Position numbers and translations under genes: made by a program. From Fasciola hepatica (lineage: Eukaryota; Platyhelminthes; Trematoda; Plagiorchiida; Fasciolidae): 64,000 bases of DNA. Numbering within the stretch: the stretch's first letter is position 1; each line of letters opens with the position of its first letter. Location of the stretch: contig CANUEZ040000168.1 of the NCBI GenBank assembly GCA_948099385.1, positions 11,380,001-11,444,000 of the forward strand, written 5' to 3'. Positions 10,806-23,559 of the stretch are shown one piece after another. Below the pieces are notes generated by a model. That model ran no database searches. It had not been told where the DNA came from and worked only from the letters and a program-made list of their open reading frames with translations.

Positions 10806-12766
10806 CTACGAGTGTCAATGAGGCAGGAAAGATCGAGGGAGTGAGGCTAGTTGACGGAAATAATCAAATGTTGGGTGGAAGTGGCCCTATAAACGGGTTT
10901 TATCCGGGAATTAAAGTCACTATCACTATGACACAGTGAAAATCGGTGAAACGTTACCCCTTTGTACGTCGTGTTCCTCCTCACCGATATGAAAAAAGAA
11001 TCTTTCCGAAATCTGTCGGCACTGCCTGTTTCTATTTTGTTGTTCTGTGGCCCAATTGAACGCAGATTATCATGTCTTAATCGCTTAACAGAAACGTTGA
11101 AAAACGAAATCAGAAATAATTTATGTAAGAATAGACCTTGCATTTGCACTTAACACAACTCAGTATATCCATATATTCTATGCGAATACGCTTGCAACGC
11201 AAGCAATATGATATGTTTACTTTTCCTTATCCTTTCTTATCTCCGCATTTTGTAGTAATTAACAGCACTATTAATAATAATAATGTTTGGCTTCATCATA
11301 CCTAAGGAGTGAGAGAGCGAGAGTGAAGTCCAATGTAGTTATCAGGCAGAAGGCACCCATATTGGTGTTTCGTTAATGCAAGTGTGGGATCCTGTTGAGG
11401 AATCTACTATCAGTGGGTTTTTCCCCGTTGTGATTCTTCAGGTTGGACACATGCAGCCCGTTTGAAGAAGCATTGCTCCTAGCACATTACACGAATAAAA
11501 AACGAGGTAAACTTCAGACGGCAAGGTCGGACTAAGGACTGCGAGTCTTGTTGAATAATCTTCCTTGACCTACACCATACCTTAGGGTGGTGGGCTAAGC
11601 TCTCCACTTATCAAAAATGTACACTTCATCAACGGTTAGATTACGATGAGATGTGCCAATAATCCTCCCCGTCTTCCACAGTGCGGTAGCTACTAAACTA
11701 CGGGCATGGGTCGCGGAGTACGAGTATTCTGCATCGGTTGTGCAACCTGAAAAATCGCGCCGAGAAGTACTGAATTTTATTTTCATTACTCTATCAACCA
11801 GTTGCGCGCCCGATGCTCCCGGCTGACAGCGGACATACTGAAACGTTTTTTGTGGGTTGTGGATCCACAGTAGGTCTACGCTATGATCAAAAAACCTGAA
11901 CAACACGTAAATCCGCGACGGAATATGAAGCAAATGAGGATACGCCAACGGATTATTAGACCCTGTAGGAGTTACCATGGGTAACACCTAAGTGGAGCTA
12001 TTGCCGTGCTTATCCGCAGTTAGTGACTACATGTCAAACATTGGATGGAGCTACTGATTGTGCAATTAAGCAGGTTCGGTTTTTGCAAAGCCAAACTACC
12101 AACATACGTCTCATAGATTGTCTTCAGTGTACAAACTGGGAACGAAGAAATTCGTACCTAATGTTTACAGAAAAAATTAGCTTTTTGGGAGAGAGTCTGG
12201 GGCGGTAGGGCGTACAGCAGCCAATGTATAGTGTAACGCCATAGAGCTGCAAGAACTGACCGACCGACGCTGCTGAAGATCGGTAGCTATTCACAATTTA
12301 CCATTAGTCTTTGAACAGTTGTTAACTCCTGGCGGTGATATTGAGTAGAGAGTAATGATGTTCATCATCTGGTGGTGAAGACGGACGACCGTCATCCGCC
12401 AAGTGATCTACAGAGCACCACCTCACGTGTCCCACATGATTTGCTTGAGTACGTTCAACTTCTATGATATAAAGCGCTTTTCGGGTGCTTCAGAGAAGCA
12501 CCATGACTTAGCGGGGGATACCAAAAAGTTAACTATAGGTCCGCCTTAGGTTAACGTTGTCTGACTTAATGGTTGGAGCCAAAGGGAACGAGATTATTGC
12601 CGACTGGGGACTTAAAAAATAAAAATCATAATGCAACTCATAAAGACGCAAACCTTGAAGTGTTACATAATCTTTCAACGTCGCTAAGTCAGGAAACTTG
12701 CACAATTTTCGTTTAAAAAATAGTATTTTATCCTTCACTTTATTCCTAGTGTTCACATTTCAAACA
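10806..12766. other. Intron sequence, nothing recognised
   Basis: First part of the 11.7-kb intron. A 130-codon frame at 11595-11987 on the minus strand has no recognisable domain. No repeats were identified. Confidence 0.4.
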
Positions 12767-12920
12767 ATGCCACTAGACTGCAAGTTGGTGTAATGTGATG
12801 GTTTGCTGACCTCTACGACAGAGGCTTATGAAAGATGGCTCTCCTAGTCATTAATCCGAAGATGAAGGCATGCCTGGCAAACCAATAGGTAGAAGCCATA
12901 CGAAGTCTAATCTCACTGAG
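12767..12920 (+). repeat. RTE-like LINE 5'-UTR fragment
   Basis: This aligns with about 14548-14690 of the main RTE element: 'agactgca..ttg.tgt.atgtgatgg.ttgc' then 'ctctac' and 'gatggct'. It is short and diverged, with no coding sequence. Confidence 0.55.
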
Positions 12921-14283
12921 CCAGCTGATATGCAGCACCTGGTTATCCAAGACCAGCCACTATGTCCCTGAAGAGGAAACCCGACCGAACAAACAGAAAA
13001 GCAGTTAGTCGGTAAAAAAAAGCTTTTATTAGATATACGGAGTGAATTACCTTAGGTTGATCTCGACGGTGGAAAAAGTGGTCGCACTTTATTGAACAGA
13101 TTTTGCCCAACAAAGCTGAGTAGCTCACAGAATACAGCCGCTTTCACATTCTGCTTACTCTGGTAAGTGCCTGAGGCCAAGGACTGAACCCGAAAACTGA
13201 AGCGACAGTTCGAACGAACGCAATGGAAAACAAACAGCCAGGTTTCATGTGATATACCGGAAGATTTTGCCCAAGTTCTTCGACGAAGGTCGTGCACTGC
13301 ACCGAGACCACACTGTTGAGTCAAGATTAGGATTTCCAGACAAAAGCCTTCCTGCGATGTAGGGAGCCAGGAAACATCTCTCATCCAGACATCCCCATTC
13401 TGGGAAAAATCGTTTTCTGATCCATACCCTTCACTGTACAGTTGCCGATGGATTCAGGGAGCCACACGCTGACGTAATCGTAAAATTAGCTTATAATAGG
13501 AATAATTTTGAAAAGAAAAGAGACCTGAGACAGTGCGTGATTCAATTCCTGAACTACTCCACCGCCTCTCAACCGGTCCCTGGTGCAGAATGGCCAGTAT
13601 GAATAGCTCTAATTTATGGAAAGTACGCTGACATCAACAAGTAGGTCGGTTTCCGTTACCATGGCGGAGACAGGCTGACAGAGAGATCGTTTTTTTGGTA
13701 AAGGGTGGGTTGCCATCTATTGATCACTATCACCTCAGCGGACCTTAACAACCGGGAACTCAAGTTGATGTATGGTATCCGAGATGACTTTTTGCGGTTG
13801 GTCTTGTGCTTTATTGCCAAAAAGTGTCTCGCAATTGATGGTCCTGGTGTTCTGTACATCATTTTGATTCACACTGTACCCCGTGTTGATCGTTTTTACG
13901 ACCCAGCTTGGAATGTACTCTGCCACACCCTTACGTAACTATCTCTCCGTTTGCCAACACTTTCATTTGAATTTGTAGATTGCACTAGATTCTGTGAAGA
14001 AATAAGGATAATTACTTGAAGACAGCGTAGATGCATGTTCAATCCCCTGACTAGAGAAATTTATTCGCGTAGTCACCGCCAACGTTCCCACACGTTGCCA
14101 AACGGGGAAACAAAACATCCCTGCTCGGACTCTTGAAACTTTCAAAACTGATGTGTACCGTCTCTGAAACACGCACACGATACTCCACTACGACAACACT
14201 GCTTCGCTCCTCAAACACATGCACATTTTACTCCTAGCATGTCAAATTCTGGAGCTTACGGTCAGGCTGGCATCGGGACCACT
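12921..14283. other. Intron sequence, nothing recognised
   Basis: No recognised repeat, RNA gene or splice-phase-compatible exon was found between the RTE fragment and the SINE at 14284. Confidence 0.4.
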
Positions 14284-14540
14284 TTGACCAGTGGTGGTCG
14301 AGTGTTTTAGAGCGTTTGCTTACCACCTCGGAGATCCAAGGTTCGAGTCCCTGTCACCATCGGTTACTTTGGTGGTAGACAGTAATCCGCTGTTGTCTGG
14401 ATTGTTACCACACCTGACCCAATGGGACCTTATGTGGCTCTTCGCCACTTCAAGTCTCAGGGTCTGGTTACCGGTTATCCCTAATAGTGCAGTGGGCCTT
14501 CATGACTATGGGATAAAATGCCCCTTCCACTGCACTAATG
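14284..14540 (+). repeat. SINE-I copy directly upstream of the RTE element
   Basis: It carries the same tRNA-like head ('ttttagagcgtttgcttaccacctcggagatcc', B box 'ggttcgagtcc') and body as 2428-2695. Similarity to the other SINE-I copies ends at about 'aatgcgcaa'. The RTE 5' sequence follows without an obvious gap, so SINE and LINE form one apparent unit on the same strand. Confidence 0.8.
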
Positions 14541-17500
14541 CGCAAGCACGACGAGACTGCACCTTGACGTGGTGTGATGGCTTGCGCGCCTCTATGACCC
14601 AAAGAGCTATACAGGATGGCTTCCTTAAGCCGGAGATGCAATCATACCTGACAGGTCAATGGGTAGAGGTCAGACAAAGTCCAGTCTCCTGGTCCTCCAG
14701 GTTGGGGGTTGATTTGAGCTGGCAACTCAGTCGGAAAAACCAGTGGAAGAATAATTGATCCAAGCAAATGGGCTTCCACTAAGCCATCCCGCTGCCTTGC
14801 GGATAGGTTCTTGTTAGAACTAAAGGCTTTGGATGAGGACCCTAATCGTTCTCCTGCTTTGTGGCTGGACACCCTAGCAGTACCCGTCCAACATCTCCCA
14901 TGAACTGCACCAATACAAAGAATTCCATACTGCATCGGTCGTCGCGCAGGCTAATCAGGACCGCGCTGCCCATTGCATCGAGCGGGGTGGGTAGTGATAA
15001 GTGTGCTACTGCTCAGAGTTCCCTCTCTGTTATTCAACCTTTGTCTTCTGTCCCTAACCATCCCTCTTTGCCCCATCTATCGACCCATAATGCTCCCACT
15101 GATAACACGGTCGATACTCGCAACGATTCACTGTCAACCAGTGTCGGGAATAATCCTCTGTCTGGTAACTCACATTTTCTCAAGCCCCGTCAGCCTCTGA
15201 ATCTCGGCTCCTTCAACGTGCGTACACTCATGCAGGCCGGTCAGCAGGCGTGCCTAGCCCTCACAATGAACTCTCTGAAGATTGATGTTTGCTGCTTAAG
15301 CGAAACGCGTATCCAGGATTCGAGCAGTGTAATTCAACTAACTGCTCCTGGTATCTCATCGAGGTATATTCTGCGCACCTCAGGAGACGAAGCATCTAGA
15401 GCTGTGGGTCAACGTGGTGTAGGAATTGTCTTGACTGACAAGGCTGAGGCTGCCCTATTAGACTGGATCCCTGTTAACAGTCGTTTATGTGCTGTGAGAC
15501 TCCAAGGGTCAGTCGGCGTTCGAAAGGACAGTTGTGTTAAACGCAATTTGTTCGTGATCACGGCGTACGCCCCAACGGACTGCAGCTCAGACTTGCAGAA
15601 AGATGAGTTCTATGATGCCCTCGCCACTCTCGTTCGCAGCAGTAAAGGTCCCGACATTGTAGTGCTAGCTGGCGACTTCAATGCACAAGTTGGCAAACTT
15701 AGTGCGTCAGAAGCCTGCTTAGGTGGGCGTTGTGCTTTACCCGCTGAGCGCACAGATAACGCGGATAGGCTTCTCCAATTTTGTGCAGACAATCGATTGT
15801 TCTTGTCTAGCACAAATTTCCGACACAGCTCGCGTCGCACAGCGACATGGCGCTCTAACTCTACAGGTACTTTTAGTCAAATTGACCATATCGCCGTAAG
15901 CTACCGATGGCGCAGTTCTGTTCAGAACTGTAGATCTTACTGGTCCACGTACCTAGAGTCGGACCATGCCTTAGTTTTAATGCGATTATCTCTCCAGCTC
16001 CATGGCCATCGTCGCAAACCGCAAACCGGATTAGCCGTGCAACGTTTGTGTGATCCAGACGTTTGCACCCGTTATGAGCAGAAGTTAGCACATGAGCTAG
16101 GATCCACGGAGAACAGTAATGTAGATGAGCATTGGGCTCATATCAAACAAGCGATGCACTTTGCAGCAGGTTTCGCCTGTGGTCCTCGATCCGTTGTTCA
16201 TCAGAGACACTGGATCTCGCAAGAGTCGCTGAGTATAATGGAGCAAAAGCGTCAGCTCTCCAACCGTAAGGAGATGAATAAGATGCGGAGAAAGCTGCAA
16301 AGACAAGTTACGCGAAGCCTTAAGAAGGATCGCGAAAATTGGTGGGTCAATGTGGCCGAAGAAATGGAAGTGGCAGCTGCTCCAGGTAACAGTCAAAGAC
16401 TGTTCAAACTTATTCGTGACACCGGTGGACGGCGAACTCAGGTCAGTGAAACGATTTGCAATAGGAATGGAGAACCCATCCATAACAAACAGCAAAGGCT
16501 TGACCGATGGGCCGAGTACTTCAAGGAACAGTTTAGCTGGCCGCACGCTAGTGTAGTTACTCCCGTGTCAACAACTGTGACTTCTTGGGTGGTATCACTT
16601 GAGCCCCCATCAGAAGTAGAAGCAGAGTCATGTATTCGATTACTAAGGCTGGGGAAAGCGGCAGGTCCCGACGAACTTCCTCCAGTTCTTTTCAAACTGG
16701 GTGGTGAGGCATTGATAAAATCACTAACCGCCTTGCTCCGTGACATTTGGAAGAAGGAGTGTATTCCGTTAATATGGAGCGAGTCATTGATTGTTCCCAT
16801 CTTCAAGAAGGGAATACGCAATGACTGCAGTAATCATCGTGGGATTAGCTTAATTCCGATAGTCGCCAAAGTATTAGCTTCGATTTTGCTGCACCGTCTT
16901 ACACCCGCTCGCGAGAGCAATGTCCGCGAACAGCAGGCAGGATTCCGCCCAGGTCGAGGATGCATCGACCAGATTTTTACTCTTCGCCGACTACTTGAAA
17001 CGCGTCACACGCACCGCCGACCAACAATAATGCTTTTCTTAGACCTGAAAGGCGCCTTCGATTCAGTTGATCGAACATCGCTTTTCAGTACTCTTCATCG
17101 AAAAGGTATGCCCCAGAAGTTCGTGAACCTAATGAGATCATTGTATTCTCATACTTCTGGCTGCGTAAGGGTTTACGGTGAACTATCCGGTCGGTTCGAA
17201 ACGACCAGTGGTGTTCGACAGAGATGCCCTTTGTCTCCATTCCTATTCAACTTCGTCATGGACGAAATAATGGAGAGTACTTTGCAAAATCTTCAGGATG
17301 TAGGCGTCGAACTAGGAGATAGTGAAAAGCTTTGTGACCTAGATTACGCAGACGACGTTGTCTGCTTGTTCGAATCCACGGAACATGCTCAGCGTGCACT
17401 AGATAATCTTGCAAGAGCTGTAGCTCCATTCGGCATGCGTTTTGCACCTTCAAAGTGCAAGGTGATGTTACAAGACTGGACGTCAACGATTCCGAGCTTG

Positions 17501-18390
17501 ATGCTCGATGGGGAGGTGCTGTCAGTTGTCGATCACTTCACCTACCTCGCTAGCTGCGTGACGACGGATGGGAGCACAGTAGTAGAGGTGAGTACGCGGA
17601 TATCCAAAGCTCGAGCGGCGTACGCTGGACTGAAGCACTTGTGGCGCCGATCCGATATTTCACTGAAGTTGAAAGGTCGTGTATACTGTGCCACTGTGCG
17701 TTCAGTTTTGTTGTATGGTTGCGAAACTTGGAGTCTGCGTGCTGAACATATTCGTCGTCTTGAGGTTTTCGATCATCGATGTTTACGTAGTATCGCTAGG
17801 ATTGGGTGGAATAGCTGAGTAAGCAATGCTGAGGTAAGAAAGCGAGTATTGGGTACTAATTCAGAGAACGTTCCGTCACAGCGTATCCAACTTAGTAGAC
17901 TTCGTTGGTTGGGACACGTGTTACGTATGGCAAACACACGTCTACCGTACCGTGTCCTATTCTCTGTTCCTCCCAGGGAGTGGAAGAGACCACGTGGAGG
18001 TCAACAGATGACGTGGCAGCGAGGAATGAGAAAATGTACAGCAGACTTAGGAAAAGTAGGTGCTTCACGTCTTCGTGGTTGGGGTCCAAAAGATCCGTCT
18101 ACCAGTTGGCTGGAGACACTGAAGGATATGGCTGCGAACCGCGAACAGTGGAGATCGTGTTGTCACTTTCTATCGAATCAGAATGTTTGATCGGTGTACG
18201 TTTGTACAGTCAGACTGTGTATGCTGTGTGTTGGCTACTAGGGCATTCTTTTCTTTTCCCACCCATATAGGTCCACTCCCTGTCCATCTTGTATATTCAT
18301 ACTTTTTAATTCAACGTGCAACATGGTGAGAAAGGCAGTGGTCAGTGGGGCTTGCCCTACTGTTTAACGCTGTACGATGATGATGATGAT
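14541..18390 (+). mobile_element. RTE-like non-LTR retrotransposon, nearly full length
   Basis: A single long coding region (14861-18190) carries an apurinic endonuclease and a reverse transcriptase. A short 5' leader precedes it and a 3' UTR ends in a GAT trinucleotide run ('acgatgatgatgatgatgac', about 18375-18392), the kind of short-repeat tail usual for RTE elements. It is inserted on the opposite strand to the host gene within its largest intron. Several partial copies of the same family occur in the window (8128, 12767, 18403, 22840). Confidence 0.85.
14861..18190 (+). pseudogene. RTE endonuclease-reverse transcriptase ORF with one in-frame UGA
   Basis: The frame is open for 985 codons, then one TGA (17816-17818), then open again to 18190. 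Endonuclease motifs: GSFNVRTL (about residue 114), CLSETRI (144), LAGDFNAQVG (about 268), QIDHIAV (about 342) and ESDHAL (about 365). Reverse transcriptase motifs: AAGPDELPP, FLDLKGAFDSVDR and LDYADDVVCLF with the catalytic YADD near residue 828. The C-terminal WLGHVLRM...WKRPRGGQ region follows the stop. The related copy at 22840 has CGA where this one has TGA, so the stop looks like a recent C-to-T change at a CpG. The first ATG used in life is uncertain. Confidence 0.85.
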
Positions 18391-18402
18391 GACGTAGTAA
18401 AA

Positions 18403-18510
18403 AAAGACTGGATCCCTGTCAACAGTCATTCGTGCGCAGTCTCTTTGGACAAATCTGTACGTGTCAACAGCCACAGACTGAAGCGCTTATACCTGTTCTT
18501 TTTTCTCCGC
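18403..18510 (+). repeat. RTE-like endonuclease fragment
   Basis: The frame DWIPVNSHSCAVSLDKSVR matches the main element's DWIPVNSRLCAVRLQGSVG at about 15462-15520. This small internal piece starts immediately after the main element's GAT tail, so it is a separate copy abutting it. Confidence 0.65.
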
Positions 18511-20618
18511 ATGCAGCGACCAGTTGTGATCTTCCTTAGATAAAAGACACTGTTAGGATTTATATCAGCTTTTGATTTCAAAATTCTCTGGACGCCCGAT
18601 TGAGACGGAATTCGAAGTAGACGATCTGCTGACCGTTCTAGTCGACCCATCCGATAGTAGTGAACGATTCCATTAACTTCGCTGACCAAAGACAATATCT
18701 AGCAAGTAAAAGATTTTAATGGTTTTGAATGTGTTGGTTGTAGCTTAGGTTGTTAGTTGCCATGATGTTCTGATCGCACCTGGGCGGTCAGATCACAAAC
18801 GTTTATCACTAGTCGAGGTGACATCGTCAGTGCGAGATTGTTGCACAGAATGCGGCATCATCTCGACCGGGGTCATACTGTGCCTTTATTATGTTGGACT
18901 TCGATCACATTGTCTTCCGTTACTATTGGCGCGGATAGATTCACGGAATTTGCTTATTCTGGTCTACCCTTGTCGGCTGACCACGCCTTTGCCTTTATCT
19001 CACTGACGGAAAAACCAGCGACATGGTGAACCGTCTATCGTAGCTGCTACTGACATTAGGCAGATCCGGATAGGCTCAGGTCAAAGAGGTCTTGTTCGAG
19101 GCAGTCAGTGCTATATCACGTTACAAGACACGAAAAAATTTACATTAGAATCCTGAATTCTAATTTGTCTCACTAGCTCCAGCAAGAAAACTCTCCTGCA
19201 TTCGGACCATCTCGATTTCTTAGTGCAAAAAGCCGATTTGGGAAATTGCTGTATCGTGCACGTTCTACTCCTTGACTTCTATGAACGCCTATATACTCGT
19301 TGTCCGATGTGAACGCCCACGCAATCGACTTCTGCCAGCAACTCCGATCGTTCCAGCCGACTAGTGGAAAACAGAAGACGACGGCACAAAGCGAAAATGG
19401 AAAAATCTTGGACAAGCCCGTCCAATGGGACTGTTGTCCCGTCGAGCCGGTGTTTTTCAATATTCACTCGGCTAGTTCAGCCACATGCATCAATGGTGTT
19501 TTGAATGGTTGACTCGGCTTGCACCTCCACAACGACTAGTAACGTGGCTCCAGGGAGATTTACGCGACTTCCGGACAAAGGTGTGTAGTGATTCGTCAAA
19601 TCTTTGCATGTAAACTTATTGGTCCAACCGTCATTCGTATCTGGCTCATCTGATTAATTAGTCTGCTTACAAACCCGAGTGGTTGATTCGGTTCAGACAA
19701 CCGCAGGGAACTGACCGTTTCATCGATCTGCTTCGCTGACTTCGACCTTGTTTTCGTAAAGGCGATGACGTGCTATCTGCCAACCGAATCAGGCTATCTA
19801 CATACGATGTATGTCAATACGCTAACACTTCCCATTGGTAGATGTACGCAGATGGGTATTTTTATACCACAAGTATAAAGGTGCAGTTCTAGACACCAGC
19901 GAGTTGGGAACCTCGAAATTAACTAAAGTATTGGTGAATTACGAAGAGTAGCGCGTGATGAAAGCGATAGTTTGTTTCGTCTAATTATGAACACTGATTC
20001 AACAAATTTTAAAAAACAACCTCCATAAACCCATCGCATCGATTTTGCCTGAAAGCGGTCTTTGGGTCAGTCGACTACATAATTTTCTGGCGCCGTCTGC
20101 TGTTGAATGATAAGACAAGGAAATTTATTCTCACCATACAATCTCCGAATCCGAGTTCGGGTTTATGGCGATTCTTATGAACAGTTACGGTCCATAAACT
20201 TTGCATATAAGTTGTTTACGTTTGAAAAATCATCTGATGTGTTCTTTTTTTAGTTTCAGTATGTCTTGACCCACCCTTCACCCTACAACAAACCACAGAC
20301 CAGATAAAAACTGATATAACATGTGAAAAACAATCCACATCTGGTTTTGACTTAGGCCTGGATTAAAACTGTCTTCTTTCCTTTTTTGTCACCATTATTC
20401 TCTGTCACTTCCTACTTGTCTTATTGGTTCAATCTCTTAACTTGTAATACACTGTGACATGATGGCATGAGTATGAATCCCTGAAAATGAACTTGTTCGC
20501 CAACCTGTGCCATTCAAAGCCTAACTTGTTTGGCAATTCTTTCTGACTCATTATCGTGCCTGTTGAATCTGTGGACATTCTTCTAATAAAACTACAATTC
20601 ATTCATCTGAAAATAAAA
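18511..20618. other. Intron sequence, nothing recognised
   Basis: Several short open frames on both strands show no recognisable motif. No repeat shared with the rest of the window was seen. Confidence 0.4.
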
Positions 20619-21210
20619 TGGACCGTCTTCCCCGATCAGGTCAATTTTCCGAAGATCCGAATTCTCCAAATGCAGCCGATGTTTGAACACACTGCATACG
20701 TGCATTGATCCTGGTTCTGCACGCAGCCCAGATAAACTGAAAACTCCGATGAACTATGTCTCTCCATCTGTGTGCATATTCATTTCCCACCGCTCCATTA
20801 GCAACACAGCAGTAAAAACACTTTCGTCCATTTATTTACAATCCGAAAATGAAGTGTTTTCTCGCCGTTTATTGGTCACTGGCAAGACTGGAGAGAGCTT
20901 AGACCAGTTTCTAGAGAGACTCAAATTACTGGCCAATGACTGCAATCAAAAATCATTAACTGCCGAAGAACATAAGGATAACGCTTTACGGGAGGCCTTT
21001 ACTGCCAGAATGCTATATAATCCCATTCCACAACGTCTTTTGGAGCCCAAGTTCCTCGACCTCAAGTCTGCATACGAAAAAGCCAAGGCTCCTGTAATGG
21101 CTGAAAAGCAAGCCCAATCACACCGCTCGACATCCGGCTCTGGTCAATGTGCATTCACTACTCATCAACTATCACATAACTGCTTTGACATTATGCAAGA
21201 CAGAGAAACT
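20619..21210 (+). pseudogene. Fossil Gag of a Ty3/gypsy-type element
   Basis: Starts MDRLPRSGQFSEDPN, then loses frame within 70 bases and has stops. From about 20820 the sequence reads NEVFSRRLLVTGKTGESLDQ followed by LLANDCN, RLLEPKFLDLKSAYEKAK. This is the capsid-type Gag domain (retrotransposon gag family) common in invertebrate gypsy elements. No protease or reverse transcriptase follows, so it is a 5' relic. It lies in the host gene's 11.7-kb intron. Confidence 0.65.
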
Positions 21211-21237
21211 ACTGTAGCATCTACCAAAAGTACACAT

Positions 21238-21360
21238 AAATGGTACAATATTTCAAGAAGGGGGACGCGACCGATTAGAGGTGTGACCGGTGGCGGCAGG
21301 ATTTGAACGCAAAGCAACACGATTTCAAGTTCACCATGATGACCGTTTGGCCACCGCCGT
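21238..21360 (-). repeat. SINE-II copy with tRNA-Ser(UGA)-like head
   Basis: On the minus strand, 21358 to 21292 can fold like a tRNA: a seven-pair acceptor stem (GGCGGTG with TGCCGCC, two G-T pairs), the loop sequence CTTGAAATC giving anticodon TGA, and a B-box-like GTTCAAATC. The anticodon stem is poor, so it is not a working tRNA. The body downstream ends at 'gaaatattgtacca', shared with the copy at 4655. Confidence 0.5.
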
Positions 21361-21904
21361 TCACCAAATATCGCAGTCATTTCTCGAGTCACTAATGACT
21401 TAACCGCTCAAAATTTTGAGCACACCATTGTGTGGCATCCAGAAGGAATTTAACGGGCGTCTTACAACGCGAGTGACATCAAAGACGTTACTCGTGAAAC
21501 CTACTAGAGCTTGAGTCTTAAGGGGTATTTGCAGTAGTTAGCAGGGACTTCACTAATGACCCATCTCAGCGGTAGCTAATAGTAGTGTTGCTGAAATCAA
21601 CGCTGTGGTGGCGTAAAACCCCATGTGGGTCTATGTCGGTTTCAGTATCAAATTGGCAACCATCAAAAGTAATTTACCAGTGGAAGATAATTGGGCTGTT
21701 AATATTGGGCATCAAATCGATTAAGCGAATCCTACTAATTGTTGCTTTTCTCATGGAAGACAGTAGAAAAGAAACGAGTATGAGCTATAGAGGAAGAAAC
21801 CGCCCATACAATGCTACTCCCACAAACACAAAACACGACCTACTCATACAGGCTCGCACTTTCAAGTTATTTTTGATCACGTTTGATTATGAGTGCAGTC
21901 GAAC
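21361..21904. other. Intron sequence, nothing recognised
   Basis: No repeat, RNA gene or phase-compatible exon was seen here. Confidence 0.35.
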
Positions 21905-22012
21905 GGATATGCCCCGTAGCTTCAAAGACCCATTCCACTGCTAGAGATAGCCGACAACCAGATCTTGGGACTTGGAGTGGAGAATCACATGAGGTCTCAA
22001 TAAGTCAGGTGT
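21905..22012 (-). repeat. SINE-I fragment, minus strand
   Basis: Minus-strand sequence matches the SINE-I body: 'ccacacctgact', 'gacctcatgtg', 'ccaagtcccaagatctggttg', 'ggctatctctagcagtgga'. The tRNA head is missing. Confidence 0.6.
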
Positions 22013-22541
22013 GGCTTGAAGTAGCCTATTTAAATTTGTTTTTAAACCAAAACCTAGTGCAGAGCACCTACAGAAAACGCGGACCGGAAAAGATATATAG
22101 TGAAAGAAGAAATGAATTTGACTGTCAATTATGTAGACCTTTTGAGTATCAACCATGAAGAAAAACAAGTCGGAAACCTCAGCATTTTCGAGCAGGTTGT
22201 TATATCAGGTTTTAAAGTCGTTTCGATTACATCGAAAATCAAATATATGATCTCTTCACAATGCGATTCCATAATTATACATCAGTTCCAGTGTGAATTC
22301 CACATTATGAACTGATTTGGAACAAGCAGCATCAGGTTTCAAGTCCCGCGGATAACTGACTGGACGCAACGCGTAACATGGGCCGTTAAAGCTACGGGTT
22401 ATTAATCACTGGGAAAAAGCAGGCATGATTTAAATAACTAAGGTGAACTAGGCGACATTTGTAGGATAGTGAGGTGCGTAACCCAAGAGAGGAAAAACTA
22501 AAATACGACCAAATAAGAATGAAACTGCAACAAAAACTGAC

Positions 22542-22616
22542 TTCATGTGCCAAACGCAGACCACGTTCCCACGGCGTTTCCTCCTTTGCAGGAGAATGGT
22601 CACCAGCGACTTCCAC
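22542..22616 (-). CDS. Exon of ZC3H18-like gene: PWERGL block
   Basis: A 25-codon exon between TTATTTCAG and GAA|GTCAGT, phase 0 at both ends. It encodes EVAGDHSPAKEETPWERGL and then RLAHE. The WERGL-x-x-A-x-E pattern is what ties this gene to ZC3H18, where it lies shortly after the CCCH finger. The next exon (10805) continues with a basic helix in the same phase. Confidence 0.7.
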
Positions 22617-22839
22617 CTGAAATAATTGGTAAGTATGAAATGTACAAACAGTGATGCAACAGATGAGTAAAGTGATCAACAGCATCGACAAATGTTCTCT
22701 CCGAAACATGCAGGTGGATCCTCCACCATATGAGAAATCAGGCTCCTTGTCTCTATAATACTTTCTATGGATATACATTCCCATGTCCGCTGGACCACGT
22801 TCGGTCGTGTGCTGTTTTTCCCATTGGAAAACGATTCAC

Positions 22840-23501
22840 GAGGCTAGCCCGGTGGTTAAAACCAGGCAGTTTCCGTGCGGAAGATATTTGTCGTCTTCAG
22901 GTTTTCAACCACCGATGTTTGCACAGTATCTCTAAGATTGGATAGAATGACCGAGTAAGCAATACTGAGTACAGGGTAGTAATACAGAGAACGTTCTATG
23001 ACAGTGTATCCAGTTTAGCAGACCTCGTTGATTGAGGCACGTATTACGTATGGCAAACACACGTCTACCGTACATTGCCGGTTCCGTTCTTCCTAGAGGT
23101 TGGAGGAAACCACAGAGGTCAACAGATGACTCGGCAACGGGGAATAAGAAAATGTACAGCAAACTTAAAAAAGTAGGTGTCTCACTCCTTCGTGGTTGGG
23201 TTTAAAAGATCCCTCAACCAAATGGCTGGAGACAATGAAAGATATGGCAGCGAACCGTGAACATTGGCGATCGTGCTGTCACCTTCTGTTGGACCAGAAT
23301 GATTGATCAATGTGCGTCTGCTCAGTTAGACTGTGTATTCCGTGTGTTTGCTACTGGGGTGTTCTTTCCTTTTCCCGCGCTTGTAAGTCCACTCCCTGTC
23401 CATTTTGTACATTCATTCCTACTATTTCCCCGTGCAACATGGTGAAAAAGGCAGTGGTCAGTGGGGCTTGCTCTGCTGTTTAACATTGTACGATAACGAT
23501 G
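22840..23501 (+). repeat. RTE-like LINE, 3' fragment
   Basis: This aligns with 17730-18390 of the main element, from 'gaagatatttgtcgtct' through the WLxHVLRMANTRLPY-encoding region to the tail 'ctgctgtttaacattgtacgataacgatgat'. It carries frameshifts and stops. At the site of the main element's UGA it reads CGA. Confidence 0.8.
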
Positions 23502-23559
23502 ATAGTTTCTGTATATCCCTGGAAGTTTTTGGGCATCATTGGATATTCACTTAGGTTAT

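Noticed and set aside
11595..11987. 130-codon open frame on the minus strand in the big intron
   Set aside because: No recognisable domain, no phase requirement for an extra exon between 22542 and 10805, and composition like random sequence.
21292..21358. Functional tRNA-Ser gene
   Set aside because: The anticodon stem does not pair well, and a diverged second copy shares downstream sequence, which fits a SINE rather than a tRNA gene.
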